A DNA stretch of 49,028 bases from Priapulus caudatus (taxonomy: Eukaryota > Priapulida > Priapulimorpha > Priapulimorphida > Priapulidae). The stretch's first letter is position 1. The number at the start of each line of letters is the position of its first letter. This document shows, in pieces, positions 1 to 10,368 of the stretch. The notes beneath the pieces are model-generated. The model was not told the origin of the DNA. It saw nothing but the letters and a program-made list of their open reading frames with translations, and searched no databases. The position numbers and the translations under genes were made by a program. The stretch spans positions 1 to 49,028 of the forward strand of contig NW_014577071.1 of assembly GCF_000485595.1 (NCBI RefSeq), given 5' to 3'.

Positions 1-436
1 CACCCCACCTGTTTCATCGTCGTGCTGCGCACCCGTTTGTAAGTTGCCGCCCCGTTTAAATATACCTCCAGCCCGATTTAGAATCTCCACCACGAATAAA
101 AGCTGTTGCCGAGGCGCGAGAATCGGATACGTCAAGATTCCATTCGAACCAGGACACGGGATCCAGCTCATGCTATTTTACCGTAACCGCAATGCACCTG
201 GCAAGACAATAACACCACAGTACAACACAGCTAAACCTGTCGCCGAACACAAACTGAACTGTACATCCGCCTCGGCTATCTTATATTATACAAAACCCCA
301 TAATACCGTCCCCTATGGGTGTGTCGGCGATTCTTACAGGTCATTAATTAGTGGTTACGGTAAAAAAAAACACAGCGCCAGCCCGGACCCCCCTAGTTTC
401 CCCCTCATCCCCTCCCGCCATGTTTCAATTTCATCC
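1..436. other. Intergenic sequence, no gene recognised
   Basis: I see no convincing exon on either strand. A 142-codon open frame at 44-472 (+) has no recognisable domain and overlaps a dispersed repeat at its end, so I treat it as chance. If the GGCT gene at 3.05 kb is complete in the genome, its first exon should lie upstream of this window. Confidence 0.5.
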
Positions 437-533
437 TGGGGAGAACCCTGCCAGGGTATCTGTTGCCGGTAAAGACGAACCGTCACCCAGGGCAGGGTGA
501 TTACGTTCCGGCAGTACCTTGGGACATAGACCC
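437..533 (+). repeat. Dispersed repeat fragment, copy 1
   Basis: It opens with GGGGAGAACCCTGCC and closes with TACGTTCCGGCAGTACC followed by TTGGGACATAGACCC. The same two landmarks in the same order and strand recur at 2,142-2,317, with different sequence between them. This is a member of an unidentified interspersed family. Short inverted CCAGGGTAC/GTACCCTGG words in the second copy suggest a small non-autonomous element. Confidence 0.6.
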
Positions 534-730
534 TATAACGACCCGATCCTTGATACGACCATATGTACTTTCACTTGTAGTTGTAGCGCATCGCAAGTGC
601 AGTGGCATCGTGCCCAGTATACAGTCTTATGGCTGTAAATTAACTAAATAATCATCCATAATATTTATACATTGTTGACTCGCAGTGCGTACGGGTACGT
701 AGCCGTCGGTCGTTGAAGCCCCTTTTTGGC

Positions 731-820
731 GTTAGGGTGTAGGATTAGGGTTACGATTAGGGTTAGGTGTTGGGTTTAGACGGTTATAAGTTAGGGTTTA
801 GGTTTAGGCGTTTACGGCGT
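731..820 (+). repeat. Degenerate TTAGGG-like interstitial array
   Basis: Several GTTAGGG, ATTAGGG and GGGTTTAG words are spaced irregularly over about 90 bases. They read as a decayed telomere-type repeat of the same kind as the cleaner arrays at 2,174-2,209 and 35,554-35,594. Confidence 0.55.
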
Positions 821-1904
821 TAAGCGGTTGCGTATCTCATCTAAAACCTCAATCGTGAATCTTATTTTCCCCAAGGCGCTATTGGTTCGAAAATATCCTT
901 GCGCCACGCCGGCCATCTTATGTCTCTGTTAAGTATGAAAGCGAATGGAGCTCACCGTAACCGTTAGCCTAAGAGCATTAAGATACACGGTACCGTAACA
1001 ACGCTCGTAGCCACTGCCGCATTTTAATTACTGAAATGGTCCAAGCGCAGGTGTACCACATAGTTTAGTTTATGCACTATGACTTGGGAGTCATAGCGAC
1101 ATCACCTATTACCAACCCAGCCCAATACTACTAATAGTAATAGTATACCTTCAACTTTCCCACTCCTTTTCATAACTGCACTTGGTTCGCCAGACACAGT
1201 CGTTCCTTTCAAAAGGGTTACTTCCATAACCCAAAGTACAGGAAAGTGGGACCGTATGACGGCGAAGACATTCTTTTCTCAACCTAAGGTACTCAACTTA
1301 TCTTACACAGGACAATTCACAGAATGTACAATGACTAAGCACATTATTTACGCGTTATCGTTTGTATAGTTGGTTAGCCGTGCGTGGGCGCTGACATGTT
1401 TCATTTGTTTGGCACGAACTCAAGGCACGGAAACGCTCGAATGGGTGTCGGAGCTCCTAAATACCGAAATGACTCATGTAGCGCTCTCTCCGTTTACCAT
1501 GCCGTGCCTCGTAATTCTCTCCCGCATCGCTTTATCTCTCTTTAATCAATTTACTTATTTTATTTCATCAAGAATTTACTATGATTTACAAACGATCCAT
1601 CAAAATGTTTTCTAAATGTACCTACGTAAACTCTCAAAATAAAGAAAAATATATTTAAATATGCAGAATTATATATCATAGATACGTAGAGAGACGTACG
1701 TAGGAGCACGTACGTATTTATGTCGCAATATATATATATATAGTAAGGCATAGCTTGAGCGACCACGTCGCGCCGGTTGCATTGCTGACTATTTTTTTAA
1801 TAGCGACGCAACATGGAAAATTGATAATCAAAGAAGGGAAAACCGGAAACGGAAACGTTGTGCACGACAATTGAAGGGCTCACAGCACGCACGCGCGCAC
1901 ACGA

Positions 1905-2095
1905 CACCTCTCTCTCTCTCCTTCATCCCTCTCAAAGCCTCTCATCTCCTCTCTCGATCTCTTTCTCCCTCTCTCTCTCTCTCTCTCTTCTCCTCATCTC
2001 TCTCTATCTCTCCCTCGTCTCTCAATCGTTCTCTCGTCTCCTCTTCTCTTCTGTCTCTCGTCATCCGCGCCCTTTATCTCTCAGTCGTTCTCTCT
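1905..2095 (+). repeat. CT-rich low-complexity tract
   Basis: Almost continuous CT/CTCT runs. The plus-strand open frames at 1,858-2,202 and 1,871-2,143 are translations of this tract and are not genes. Confidence 0.9.
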
Positions 2096-2141
2096 TCTCA
2101 GTTTTCCCAAACGGGGCGCGCGCGCCCCGTTTGCGCAACGT

Positions 2142-2317
2142 AGGGAGAACCCTGCCTGGTAACTATTTGATATGGTTAGGGTTAGTGTTAGGGCAGGGTT
2201 AGGGTTAGGGAGTAGGCGAGGTACGGTCTGGCATATTAGTTAGTACCAGGGTACGTTCCGGTATACCGGACCGTACCCAGGGTACGTTCCGGCAGTACCC
2301 TGGGGGACATAGACCCT
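2142..2317 (+). repeat. Dispersed repeat copy 2 containing TTAGGG units
   Basis: It shares the GAGAACCCTGCC start and the TTCCGGCAGTACC...GGGACATAGACCC end with copy 1 at 437-533. Between them lie a short telomere-type array (about 2,174-2,209, GGTTAGGGTTAG words) and inverted CCAGGGTAC/GTACCCTGG words. No coding sequence is visible. Confidence 0.6.
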
Positions 2318-2807
2318 CTCAGTGATAGTTTCGGACCCCACAAATACGTTTTCGCATATGTGCTAAACTAATCCGGGTTACTAAGCTAGGCTTGGGCCCA
2401 AATGACCTAGGCTGCACAATCCTAGTTTCGTACTCCGGCCTTCATTTTTGCCAACCATCTTGGAGTCGCGGCTAAACTAGGATTGCCCCGATTGGGCTGT
2501 CTCATCTAGACTCTAATCTCTATCATATATAAATCCACGTAAACGTTGTCCAAATGCTCTTCTGCGACACGATCTCTGCACTCATGCCACTGTGCAAAAA
2601 CTCACATGTAGACAGATAGGGATCTAGACTCTAAAAGTCTAAACTCTATATTCCTATGTAGACTGCAGATATGTATCAAATTTCAGATCAAAGATAGCAG
2701 CTCTATGGATAGATCTCCTCTTTCTGTGAGTTTGTGCACAGTAGAGTGTGTGAGTTGAGATTGTGTGTTGCAGGGGCGCATTTGAACAACATTTACATGG
2801 GATTATT

Positions 2808-2905
2808 AGGTGATAGAGAGTAAATAAACATTAAGACTCAGGTAGTAAATGCAATTTATGTTTATTTGAGCTATCTTTTTATTATTGAAACGACCCAAGT
2901 GCAGG
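2808..2905 (+). mobile_element. Arm of a fold-back (MITE-like) element
   Basis: This segment aligns with the right arm of the inverted-repeat element at 44,059-44,371. Shared landmarks in order are GGTGAWAGAGAGTA, AAACATTAAGACT, GGTAGTAAAT, TTTATTT, TTGAAACG and CAAGTGC. Sequence around 2,548-2,570 (GTCCAAATGCTC) also resembles the centre of that element, so an older full copy may span roughly 2.5-2.9 kb with a decayed left arm. Confidence 0.6.
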
Positions 2906-3052
2906 CTCTGATGTGGTTAACCAGAGAACAAATTTTATTTTGTCACACTAAACCAAAATCTACTTGTAGCATATTTTACTGAATGATTTCTTGGAGCAGG
3001 CAGTGGACAAGTGGTACATACAGTTATTTTTCGCTTTTTTCTGATAACATAG

Positions 3053-3189
3053 GATTACAAGCTTGGTTTCAACGGTTCTGATAATAAAAAATGGAAGGGA
3101 GCAACTGCTACTATTTGTGAAAATCCAGGCAGTCACGTTTATGGCGTTGTATGGCAGATGGATGAAAAAGACAAAGAGTCACTTGATAG
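3053..3189 (+). CDS. GGCT: Gamma-glutamylcyclotransferase, internal exon
   Basis: GGCT releases 5-oxoproline from gamma-glutamyl amino acids in the glutathione cycle in the cytosol. The exon starts after a strong acceptor (pyrimidine tract, then ATAG) in phase 0 and ends at AG|GTACAT after two bases of a codon. Its 45 codons include KWKGATATICENPG, VYGVVWQM and KESLD. These match, in order, the family block in which a tryptophan/glycine segment precedes ATI..SPG, GVVWKM and SLD. The open frame that starts with Met at 3,063 is out of frame and is not the gene. The exon coding the N-terminal AYGSNL-type substrate-binding loop should precede this one. I searched 1-3,052 and did not find it, so the gene is partial here. 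Confidence 0.88.
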
Positions 3190-3526
3190 GTACATTCAGT
3201 GGTGCTTTATGTTCATTAGAGGAGGCAGCTTATATTGGGGGTGGGGTAACAAATTTGTTGCAAAATAAGATGTGTTGCGATTAACAGTTTTTATGGATTT
3301 GCATACTGCACTCTATAGAATAATAATAAAAAACTAGTTATAATAATAATCATAAGTGTAATACGCTAAGGGCTGTTAAAAAGAATATTCACTTATTTGC
3401 TGATTGAGCTGCCAGTGCCCAACACTTTGCTATGCACGTTTTTTGTATATAGCTGGTCATTTTATAAGTACCTTATATGATAACTTGCCATGTGTACACA
3501 TCTGATCTCACCCAATTTTTCTCCAG

Positions 3527-3675
3527 ACAGGAAAGTGTCCCTAAAATGTATAGGCCTATCACCGTTCATGTGGAAGTGAAAGATGAGATACTAACCTGCA
3601 GAAGTTATCAGTTAACATTGCCGTGGAAGGAGGGCCAACTTCCATCTACAGTGTACAAGAATGTGATAATAAAAG
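3527..3675 (+). CDS. GGCT: Gamma-glutamylcyclotransferase, penultimate exon
   Basis: The acceptor follows a clear pyrimidine tract (TTTTTCTCCAG). One leading base completes the split Arg codon from the previous exon. The exon reads RQESVPKMYRPITVHVEV...LTCRSYQL...YKNVIIKG. The Glu in the QES triplet occupies the position of the catalytic general-base glutamate of the family (human Glu98, in a QEG context). The TCRSY and Y(K)xxI segments are also characteristic. It ends AAAG|GTGAGT with one base of a Gly codon, which matches the next exon. Confidence 0.9.
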
Positions 3676-3895
3676 GTGAGTTGGTCAGTGTGAATGATTG
3701 TAACTCAGTACATTTCTGCGAAGCGGTGCAAAATTTCGTGGTTCAACTAAACAATGATAATAACTTCTTAAAAGGGTGTAATGAGGAAAGCTTGGATTAT
3801 AGAATTAGGCTAAAGGAATCATTTGTTTTCTCATCTCACTGTCTTGGAAATGTGCATTTCATATTTTTGAAGGCTGTTTCATTCCAACTTCACAG

Positions 3896-4029
3896 GTGCG
3901 ATTCAGAGTGAACTACCCCAGGAATACATAGAGCAACTCACAAAGTTAGATGATAATGGTTTCAATGGCGATGTAGACGTTGTGGCTAAACTAAACCAGT
4001 TACATAACATACAAATTAACCACCAATAG
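3896..4029 (+). CDS. GGCT: Gamma-glutamylcyclotransferase, terminal exon with stop
   Basis: After CTTCACAG, two bases complete the Gly codon, then AIQSELPQEYIEQLTKLD and a further 25 residues run to TAG at 4,027-4,029. The LPxEYxxxL segment and its distance from IIKG match the C-terminal helix of the family. The three visible exons give 139 residues. Human GGCT has 188, so about 45-50 N-terminal residues are missing from the window. Confidence 0.88.
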
Positions 4030-5078
4030 TTCAGGAATCTCAGGATTGTACCCCAAACAGACAAACACCCAGATGCGCGTGCATGCACGCATGCAAGCAA
4101 GCATGCACGCACGCACGCACGCACGCACACACACACTGTGTTACTGTTTTTATGTGGTTGTTATTACTATAGCTGTTATGTGGTCTGTAAAGTTACAGCT
4201 GTTATGTCATTAGCAAATAACAATTTGCATGTGATTGGTAAAATCACAGCTTCAAATTGGATTGGTAAAATTGTAGCTATCGTGTGATTTGTAAAGTTGG
4301 TTTTTTATACATGAATGGTAATAGTACATGGGTGGGAAGGAATGCAATATGGGTAGGTAGGGGCAGTAACCCTATACAATTTGCTTGTGTACCTGCATAA
4401 AAAAATCAATGAAAAGTTAGGAAATTTGTGATCTTTCTATGAAATCTGGTCTCTGTAGCAACCACTGTAATGTTTTTTTTATGCCATGTAATGCGTTGAT
4501 ATGCACAAATTTAATGAAAGCCCGAAGTTAAATTATTTCTGATGAAGAGCGTGTATTTGATTGCTATGTAATATAGTATATTCTGTATATGTATGGTATA
4601 ACAATGGTGAACAATGTGCTGCATTTATAGAAGGCAATGTATATATTCATTTTTGTGCTCTTGTTGATATTGTTATTTAGCTTATGCCATGTTTTGGAGT
4701 TTATTTAAACGTACTAGGGATGTATTTTGTTGTATTAGTGAATAGTGACATAATATCTTCCTGCCTATGTCATATATATGGGCTGTAGGGGTTCTTGGCA
4801 ATAACCGTTTCTCGGCAAACCGTGTGTCGTCAGCAAGTTTCAAACACTAACATGTTTTTCAAAAAGCATTTTTTGATACAAATTTAATGAAGGCTACATC
4901 GAAGGTGCCAGTAACCAAACGATCAACAAGACGCTAAACGATTTTTCCCCCTGTACATGGTAATTTCCATTCACGTTCTGGCTACGGCTGTAAGCCAATC
5001 ATTTACTCGTCTTTATTTTATTAATTCAAACCGAAAATCAAGTAAACACTTCCTTCACTACGCGTAGATATATTATTA

Positions 5079-5084
5079 AATAAA
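5079..5084 (+). promoter_or_regulatory. Candidate GGCT polyadenylation signal
   Basis: This AATAAA overlaps an ATTAAA at 5,075-5,080 and is the first canonical plus-strand hexamer I find after the GGCT stop. It implies a 3' UTR of about 1.05 kb. Non-canonical hexamers may be used earlier. Confidence 0.35.
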
Positions 5085-6071
5085 TAGATTACAATAGGTT
5101 GCTGGATTTCATACCCTTATCGCGTACCAGTGAGTCTGCGTGGATGTAGATGCAAAGCACAAACGGCAGGTGATAAATCACCTTCGTTGATCTGCTGAGA
5201 AATTGGACTCGCCTTCCTGAACACCACACCCACCTGACACTCGTTCTGAACATGTCTATACAACCAATGCTTACGTAACATAGAACGCCTAACCGCGCTT
5301 TATAGATTTGGCGCTGGTAGCGTAAGGGCAGCTGGTTAAAGTTGCATACATTCTGCTGTGTAACGCAGACCCGCATTTTATAGCAAAACCTGCTTGTGTG
5401 AGCATCACGTCAATGGCTCCTATATATATCGCGATCGTTCCAACATTGCTCTCATTAAAACGCATAGTGTTTCATATGCTGTACACGATTAAATAATAGC
5501 AAATTATGCGACTGTAATATTTACCTTCTTTATTGATATTGCCGACACGTAATTTACTTTCACGGCGAAATTGTGAATGAAAACGTTTCGTATCCTTCGT
5601 GTCGGTATTGTAAACAAACTGCATGTCACAACGTCAATTCTATAATAGCACAGTATAAATAATATTTTCACTGTTTCAAGGCAGAATTTGCTCCCAAAGA
5701 TGCTCTCGCCTTTGCTAATGTTAACTCGCATATAACAGCTTGTATTGCCCGAGCACCGCTATTACTCGATAACGACAGTTTTTACAGACGAGTCGTAATT
5801 TCGCATTTGCTCTGTGCATTTACTAATTAAAATAAAATTTACAAATTTCGCGTTAGTATTTAACTACGTTTAAAGTCTCGCAGGTGGTATATATTTCTAA
5901 AGGATTATTTTCTACACATTGCTGATGAAGCGCCCAGCTACAAACCGCACCGATATATTGCGTTACACATTTCATCTGCACAGCTGGAATAAATCTGGAA
6001 GATACTGAGAAATTCACACGCTGGCTGTTAGTAGATTCATAGAAGCAGTTCCCATGTCATCTACAAATTAA

Positions 6072-6077
6072 TTTATT
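6072..6077 (-). promoter_or_regulatory. Candidate LIM-gene polyadenylation signal
   Basis: AATAAA on the minus strand (TTTATT on the plus), about 375 bases beyond the TAG of the terminal LIM exon. It is the first such hexamer downstream of that stop. Confidence 0.4.
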
Positions 6078-6450
6078 CTCCTATTTTGTTAGAAATATAT
6101 AATACATATACGAAAATAGTAATAGTAATGTGAAGCTGGAACGTTTTAATCACTATGGACTTTAAATCGAAACGATTGATCATTAGCGTTTAAATCTCTT
6201 GCTTCGGTCGATGACAGTACTCCTGACTGTCTTAAATATTGCAAATAAAACCTAAGGTAAGCATTAACCAGCTCGACAGGGGTTGTAGATATCATTGCCG
6301 CAACAAAACTATAGCAGCCGTGGCTGGCCACTAAAAGAAAACGGACTAGTTCGGTTTGCCAGTGGGCACGGGACGTTGCTATGCGTATCAAATATATCTA
6401 CATGATGTGTAAACGCTATGTGCGGCAATGTATATATAGTGTAGGCGCGA

Positions 6451-6571
6451 CTACTGCGACAGTACTGCAGGCTGCGCTCCCGTCTCTACGATGCTTGCCT
6501 TGTTTCCAAACAGCTCCTTGAAGTGCGTCACGCAGAAGGGAACGCCCTCATGATTTGCATACCTCTCTAGC
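6451..6571 (-). CDS. LIM gene exon 15: second half of LIM domain and stop
   Basis: The exon begins after TGCTGTGGCAG with a single base that completes the Arg codon left split by exon 14, then continues LERYANHEGVPFCVTHFKEL and 19 further residues to TAG. Joined to exon 14, it completes the pattern C-x2-C-x17-H-x2-C-x2-C-x2-C-x17-C-x2-H, which is exactly the LIM consensus. The CxxHFxxLF end is typical of the EPLIN/LIMD2 subgroup. The short tail after the LIM domain (about 19 residues) contains no further motif. The domain is therefore C-terminal, unlike the central LIM of vertebrate EPLIN. No other frame fits both the zinc ligands and the splice phase. Confidence 0.88.
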
Positions 6572-8144
6572 CTGCCACAGCAATTCAACATCATATTAGG
6601 GATCACAGTTGAAGCAATTTATCATAGCATTTAGGAGCATCCACACAAACTACGTTACTGAGTAAATAACTGCACATTGTCTCCGGACGATAATTGAGAA
6701 TAGATGTCTTCACACGGATTCAAGTCTCGATGGTAGATTACAACGCGAATTTCGTGAACGTTATGTTTTACTTATTCTTCCTTCAACGCCGGACAGATAC
6801 TAGAACAATGCCGCAAAGTGATGGTCATCATTACAAGTTATTATTGATATTGAGAGTTAAATTCAAATTTGAAAACAGTTTAAGAATAAGAAAATACAGA
6901 ACAAAACAAATATATGCCATGAAAAATATTCTACACAGTAATAACGATTATTTAGACAGACTGGCTTATCAACACGCACAAGGAGTGCGGCTAGTGACAC
7001 TAACATGACAAACTACACAAACAACACAAACAAACAAGAAAAACTACACTGGCAAACATAAAACACATACGAGAGCAAATAATCTGGAAGGAATTATGAC
7101 ACCAAGTAGAAGAAAGGAGAAAAGAAGTCAGACCAGATGAGTCAGAAACAAATTTGGCAGTACTAAAAAGACGCTAGAAGAGGAGAAACAGCGTAGACCA
7201 CATGAAGCATGCGTGGCAGTTTTAGTGTTTTTGCGTGCCCATCTGATCGTGTAGAGCGTGTAAAACGGCCAACTTAGGACAGAGAAACCATGCATGGGAA
7301 CTCAGTACTGATATGGCGACAACCGGTTTGCTATTTGGTTACGTTCATCGTAATAGGAGATCTAATATCAAGGGTCAAGGGCTAACACTTGAGGTATCAA
7401 GGGCTAATACTTGAGGTATCAAGGGCTAATACTTGAGGTATCAAGAGCTAATACTACATAATATCTATTATTAGCTCTTGGTAGCGTTCGCGACTGTATT
7501 ACCATGGTATTACATATATTTGGTTATAGGATCCAAACAGCTACGGGCAGAATTCGCAAGGTGGCGCCACCGACTACGCCTCTGCTACCACATATAATAT
7601 ACGAGGAAGAACTTGCAAATTTTTCTTCTTGGAAACTGGGAATGGGCTCCTAATAATACTATGCAATAAATAGCTCTTCGCAACTAGAATTGTTTGTTTG
7701 CGAATACTATATTATACCCTTCATCATTGAGAAAACCGATGTAAATCTATCAGTAATGACAGCATAGTACCGTTTTTAAATGTGAGCTACCACGAGATCA
7801 TGACATAACTCCACACGTGCCTGAAAACGTGCACAACAACCAACAATTATGTTACAAACGTTTACATAACAGGTGTATTCTCTAACCGTATCCCATGTTA
7901 ACATTCGCGTTTAACGATGCTAACATTTCGGATTATTCGATCCCTGTTGCAACAACATGCTCAACCAAGAGTTGATGCTTCAACCAGGGTACCTACTCTA
8001 ACCACTGCAATCAACCCCCATGGCTGGCACGGTATGTCAAGTATCATGCATAAACCAACCCGGTTCCGTGCTCAAACTCGACTGCATGCATAAGCGTGGG
8101 TGCATGCGCGAGACACTGCGGCATGCGAGTGAACCTGCCCGTAC
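6572..8144 (-). other. Intron 14 of the LIM gene
   Basis: AT-rich intron with no additional exon recognised on either strand. It contains the 22-bp tandem repeat at 7,376-7,455 and a perfect palindrome GGTGGCGCCACC at 7,560-7,571. The plus-strand open frame at 6,694-7,008 has no domain and is treated as chance. Confidence 0.6.
7376..7455 (+). repeat. 22-bp tandem repeat ending in a hairpin
   Basis: Three full units and one partial unit of CAAGGGCTAATACTTGAGGT plus AT. The last unit (CAAGAGCTAATAC) is followed within 15 bases by its inverse (ATTAGCTCTTGG), so the array ends in a potential hairpin. Confidence 0.8.
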
Positions 8145-8293
8145 CTCAACTGGCAGTGACAGTGCGCGCACTTAAAGCACATTTTGTGGAATACTTTGCG
8201 ATCGACCTCCATCCTCTCCATCGGATAAACGCGGTTTTCACACTCCCAGCACTTCTCTATCTCCGCCTTAGCCGCTGGCCCGCCTGTGTAGTC
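8145..8293 (-). CDS. LIM gene exon 14: first half of LIM domain
   Basis: The acceptor TCTCGTGCAG is followed in phase 0 by DYTGGPAAKAEIEKCWEC. The ENRVYPMERMEVDRKVFHKM stretch then leads into the second set of cysteines. The exon ends CAGTTGAG|GTACGG with two bases of a codon. Visible zinc ligands are CWEC, then H and C in HKMC, then C..C. YPMER and KVFHK are hallmark residues of the EPLIN/LIMD2/XIRP2-type LIM domain, which is tied to actin filaments and adhesion in its relatives. The frame continues open past the donor for about 24 codons, but the match to a LIM domain stops at the donor and resumes in exon 15, which fixes the splice. Confidence 0.9.
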
Positions 8294-9476
8294 CTGCACG
8301 AGAACCCATCGCAACCGTTACGAGAAGCGCGTACTCGAAAAATACATACTGAATTATGTTTATTTATTCTCCTAGCTGCTAGCACCTAACTAAAGCAGCA
8401 TGGGCTACAACTAAACTAATAATAAGGAACCCCTACCACAAAACCGAAGGGAATAAAATAAAACTAAAAGGTTATGTGATTATCATTTAGTTACATTCAT
8501 CAAGGAACTATAGATTGGCATTATATCGTTTTCGACTATATAGCTATAACTCGCTTGCTCATAGCTTCTCCGCACCTCTCAATATAGCCAACTAGCACAT
8601 ACCGACAATTAACTATTCAGCTAAAGTAAAAATACATGGTAAATTTAAAAATCAAAGCACATCTTAGTAAGAACTTTCCACACACCCTGTCACACCTAAT
8701 CCAATAATCAATAATAAACCACTGATTCTTTATACCTTTACCCGTGCCCATATAATTACACATAATATATGTTCGAGTAAAAAACATCCTGCGAAAACCG
8801 ATTCCCGATTACGCAAAAATACCGGCCTTATATTTCTGTACATCCGGATTTTATTTTGTACATCGTACATCTAGTGTCTCAGTACTGACATGTGACACAT
8901 GCTTCAGCCATATATGCGTAGACGACCGGGTGTGCTAATGTCTACAGACGATCCAGCCATTCCACTTAGGGTAACACGCGTTAGGTATTTTCAAATGCTA
9001 AACTAGTTTCTAACTAGTTAGTGTAAGGGTCGTGTCCTATAATTTTTTCCCGGTCGTTTTACCAGGCATGAGTACTCGCGACTATTGAGGTCCTAAATGT
9101 ACGGTACGTGCAAACGTGAGCCACACGGAACCAGCGCGAGGACAGGAGAGAATCATATGCCATGCAGCAGCGGCCAGTGTGCTACCAGCTTCCTTAGCAC
9201 GCAGCACCATGCGGCCATGCAACCCAGAGAGCGTCAGCATCATCATCCACTTCTCCTATCGACACCGACTTGGCTTTTTCTCTACCTTTCACTCGCTCCT
9301 TCTCATTCTTCCTTCCTCCTCTATCTTCCCCCTTTATTCACTTCTTTCTCTCCGTCTCATTTTGCTTACATCCACCCCCATACATACGCGTGCGCTCTCT
9401 ATCAAACTCTTTCTTTCTCATTCACTCTCTCCTCTCTTTCTCTTCCTCTCTCTTCCTCTATCTCTCTCTCTCTCTC

Positions 9477-9509
<33 letters not shown>

Positions 9510-10368
9510 TTTTCTCTCTTTCTCTCTTTCTCTCTTTCTCTCTTACTGTCTTACTGTCTAAATTTCTCTCCACATCTCTCCGGAAGCATGGTAACTGCGT
9601 GTGCAGGAATTCGTGGCCGGTAGCACACTAGTAGTTATGTGGATGGCACATGTTAGTCACGGGTATAATTCTGGTCGTGTTAAGTAGCATCACGGCACTC
9701 CAAAGCCCACACCAGCACGCAGCAGCAGCACACGGCCTACTATAACCTACACCGTGTCTGCAGTACGTGTATGCATAACCCTTACATCATGCGTGCTTCC
9801 TCTTCGGTAGAAACGATTGTCGGGAGAGGCGGGAAGAAACAAAACACAATACAGTTCAGCTAGAGGGCGCCACGGTGACATTAGGGATAGGAAGGACGAG
9901 AGAAGGGATCGCCGATATATAACACCCTCCGTCACCGTCACCAAACGTATACAGATAGATAGGTTGCAGGCAAGGTGCGTGTTAATGCCCTTCATTCACC
10001 TGCAGGTCATCGCAAGTACACAAAATGTCACATGGGTTATAATGTCTGCGAAAATGAAAACATCAAAACAACAAACGCAGGGACGACGGGTCGCGACAAT
10101 GCTGCGAACCCGTGTTGTGGTGATGCTTCATTTCGGACGTTACCGTAACCTACAAACCCACCACCAGGTGGCGAGGTGATCGGCGAGACCGCCGGATCAC
10201 TTGCGCGACACCTAAAGTTGAGAATGTACGGGAATGCGCAAGCCGAGAGAGAAACCACCACCGTAGCGATAGACACGAGCACAAACCGACACACCGAAAG
10301 TACTACAGAAGGCCCGACTACACCCAATCGTATCTGAAACGAACTTTACCACTCGTTCACACATAGAC
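8294..10368 (-). other. Intron 13 of the LIM gene
   Basis: No exon is recognised. It contains a CT microsatellite at about 9,405-9,555, whose translations give spurious plus-strand frames at 9,097-9,631, and an AT-rich stretch from 8.3 to 9.0 kb. The plus-strand frame at 9,817-10,179 shows no family resemblance. Confidence 0.6.
9405..9555 (+). repeat. CT/TTTCTC microsatellite
   Basis: Near-perfect CTCTCTCT and TTTCTCTC runs. Overlapping serine/leucine-rich translations in three frames are by-products. Confidence 0.95.

Larger units (their letters stand above)
4030..6450. other. Convergent intergenic region / 3' UTRs
   Basis: This lies between the GGCT stop and the stop of the minus-strand LIM gene. 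It holds a GCAC/AC-rich tract at about 4,075-4,136, AT-rich sequence and no recognisable exon. Minus-strand open frames at 5,089-5,376, 5,504-5,731 and 6,146-6,391 show no domain; the last sits in the expected 3' UTR of the LIM gene. Confidence 0.6.

Noticed and set aside
3063-3284. 73-codon frame starting with Met at 3,063
   Set aside because: Out of frame with the GGCT exon that occupies the same bases.
9097-9631. Plus-strand frames rich in Ser/Leu/Phe
   Set aside because: Translations of a CT microsatellite.
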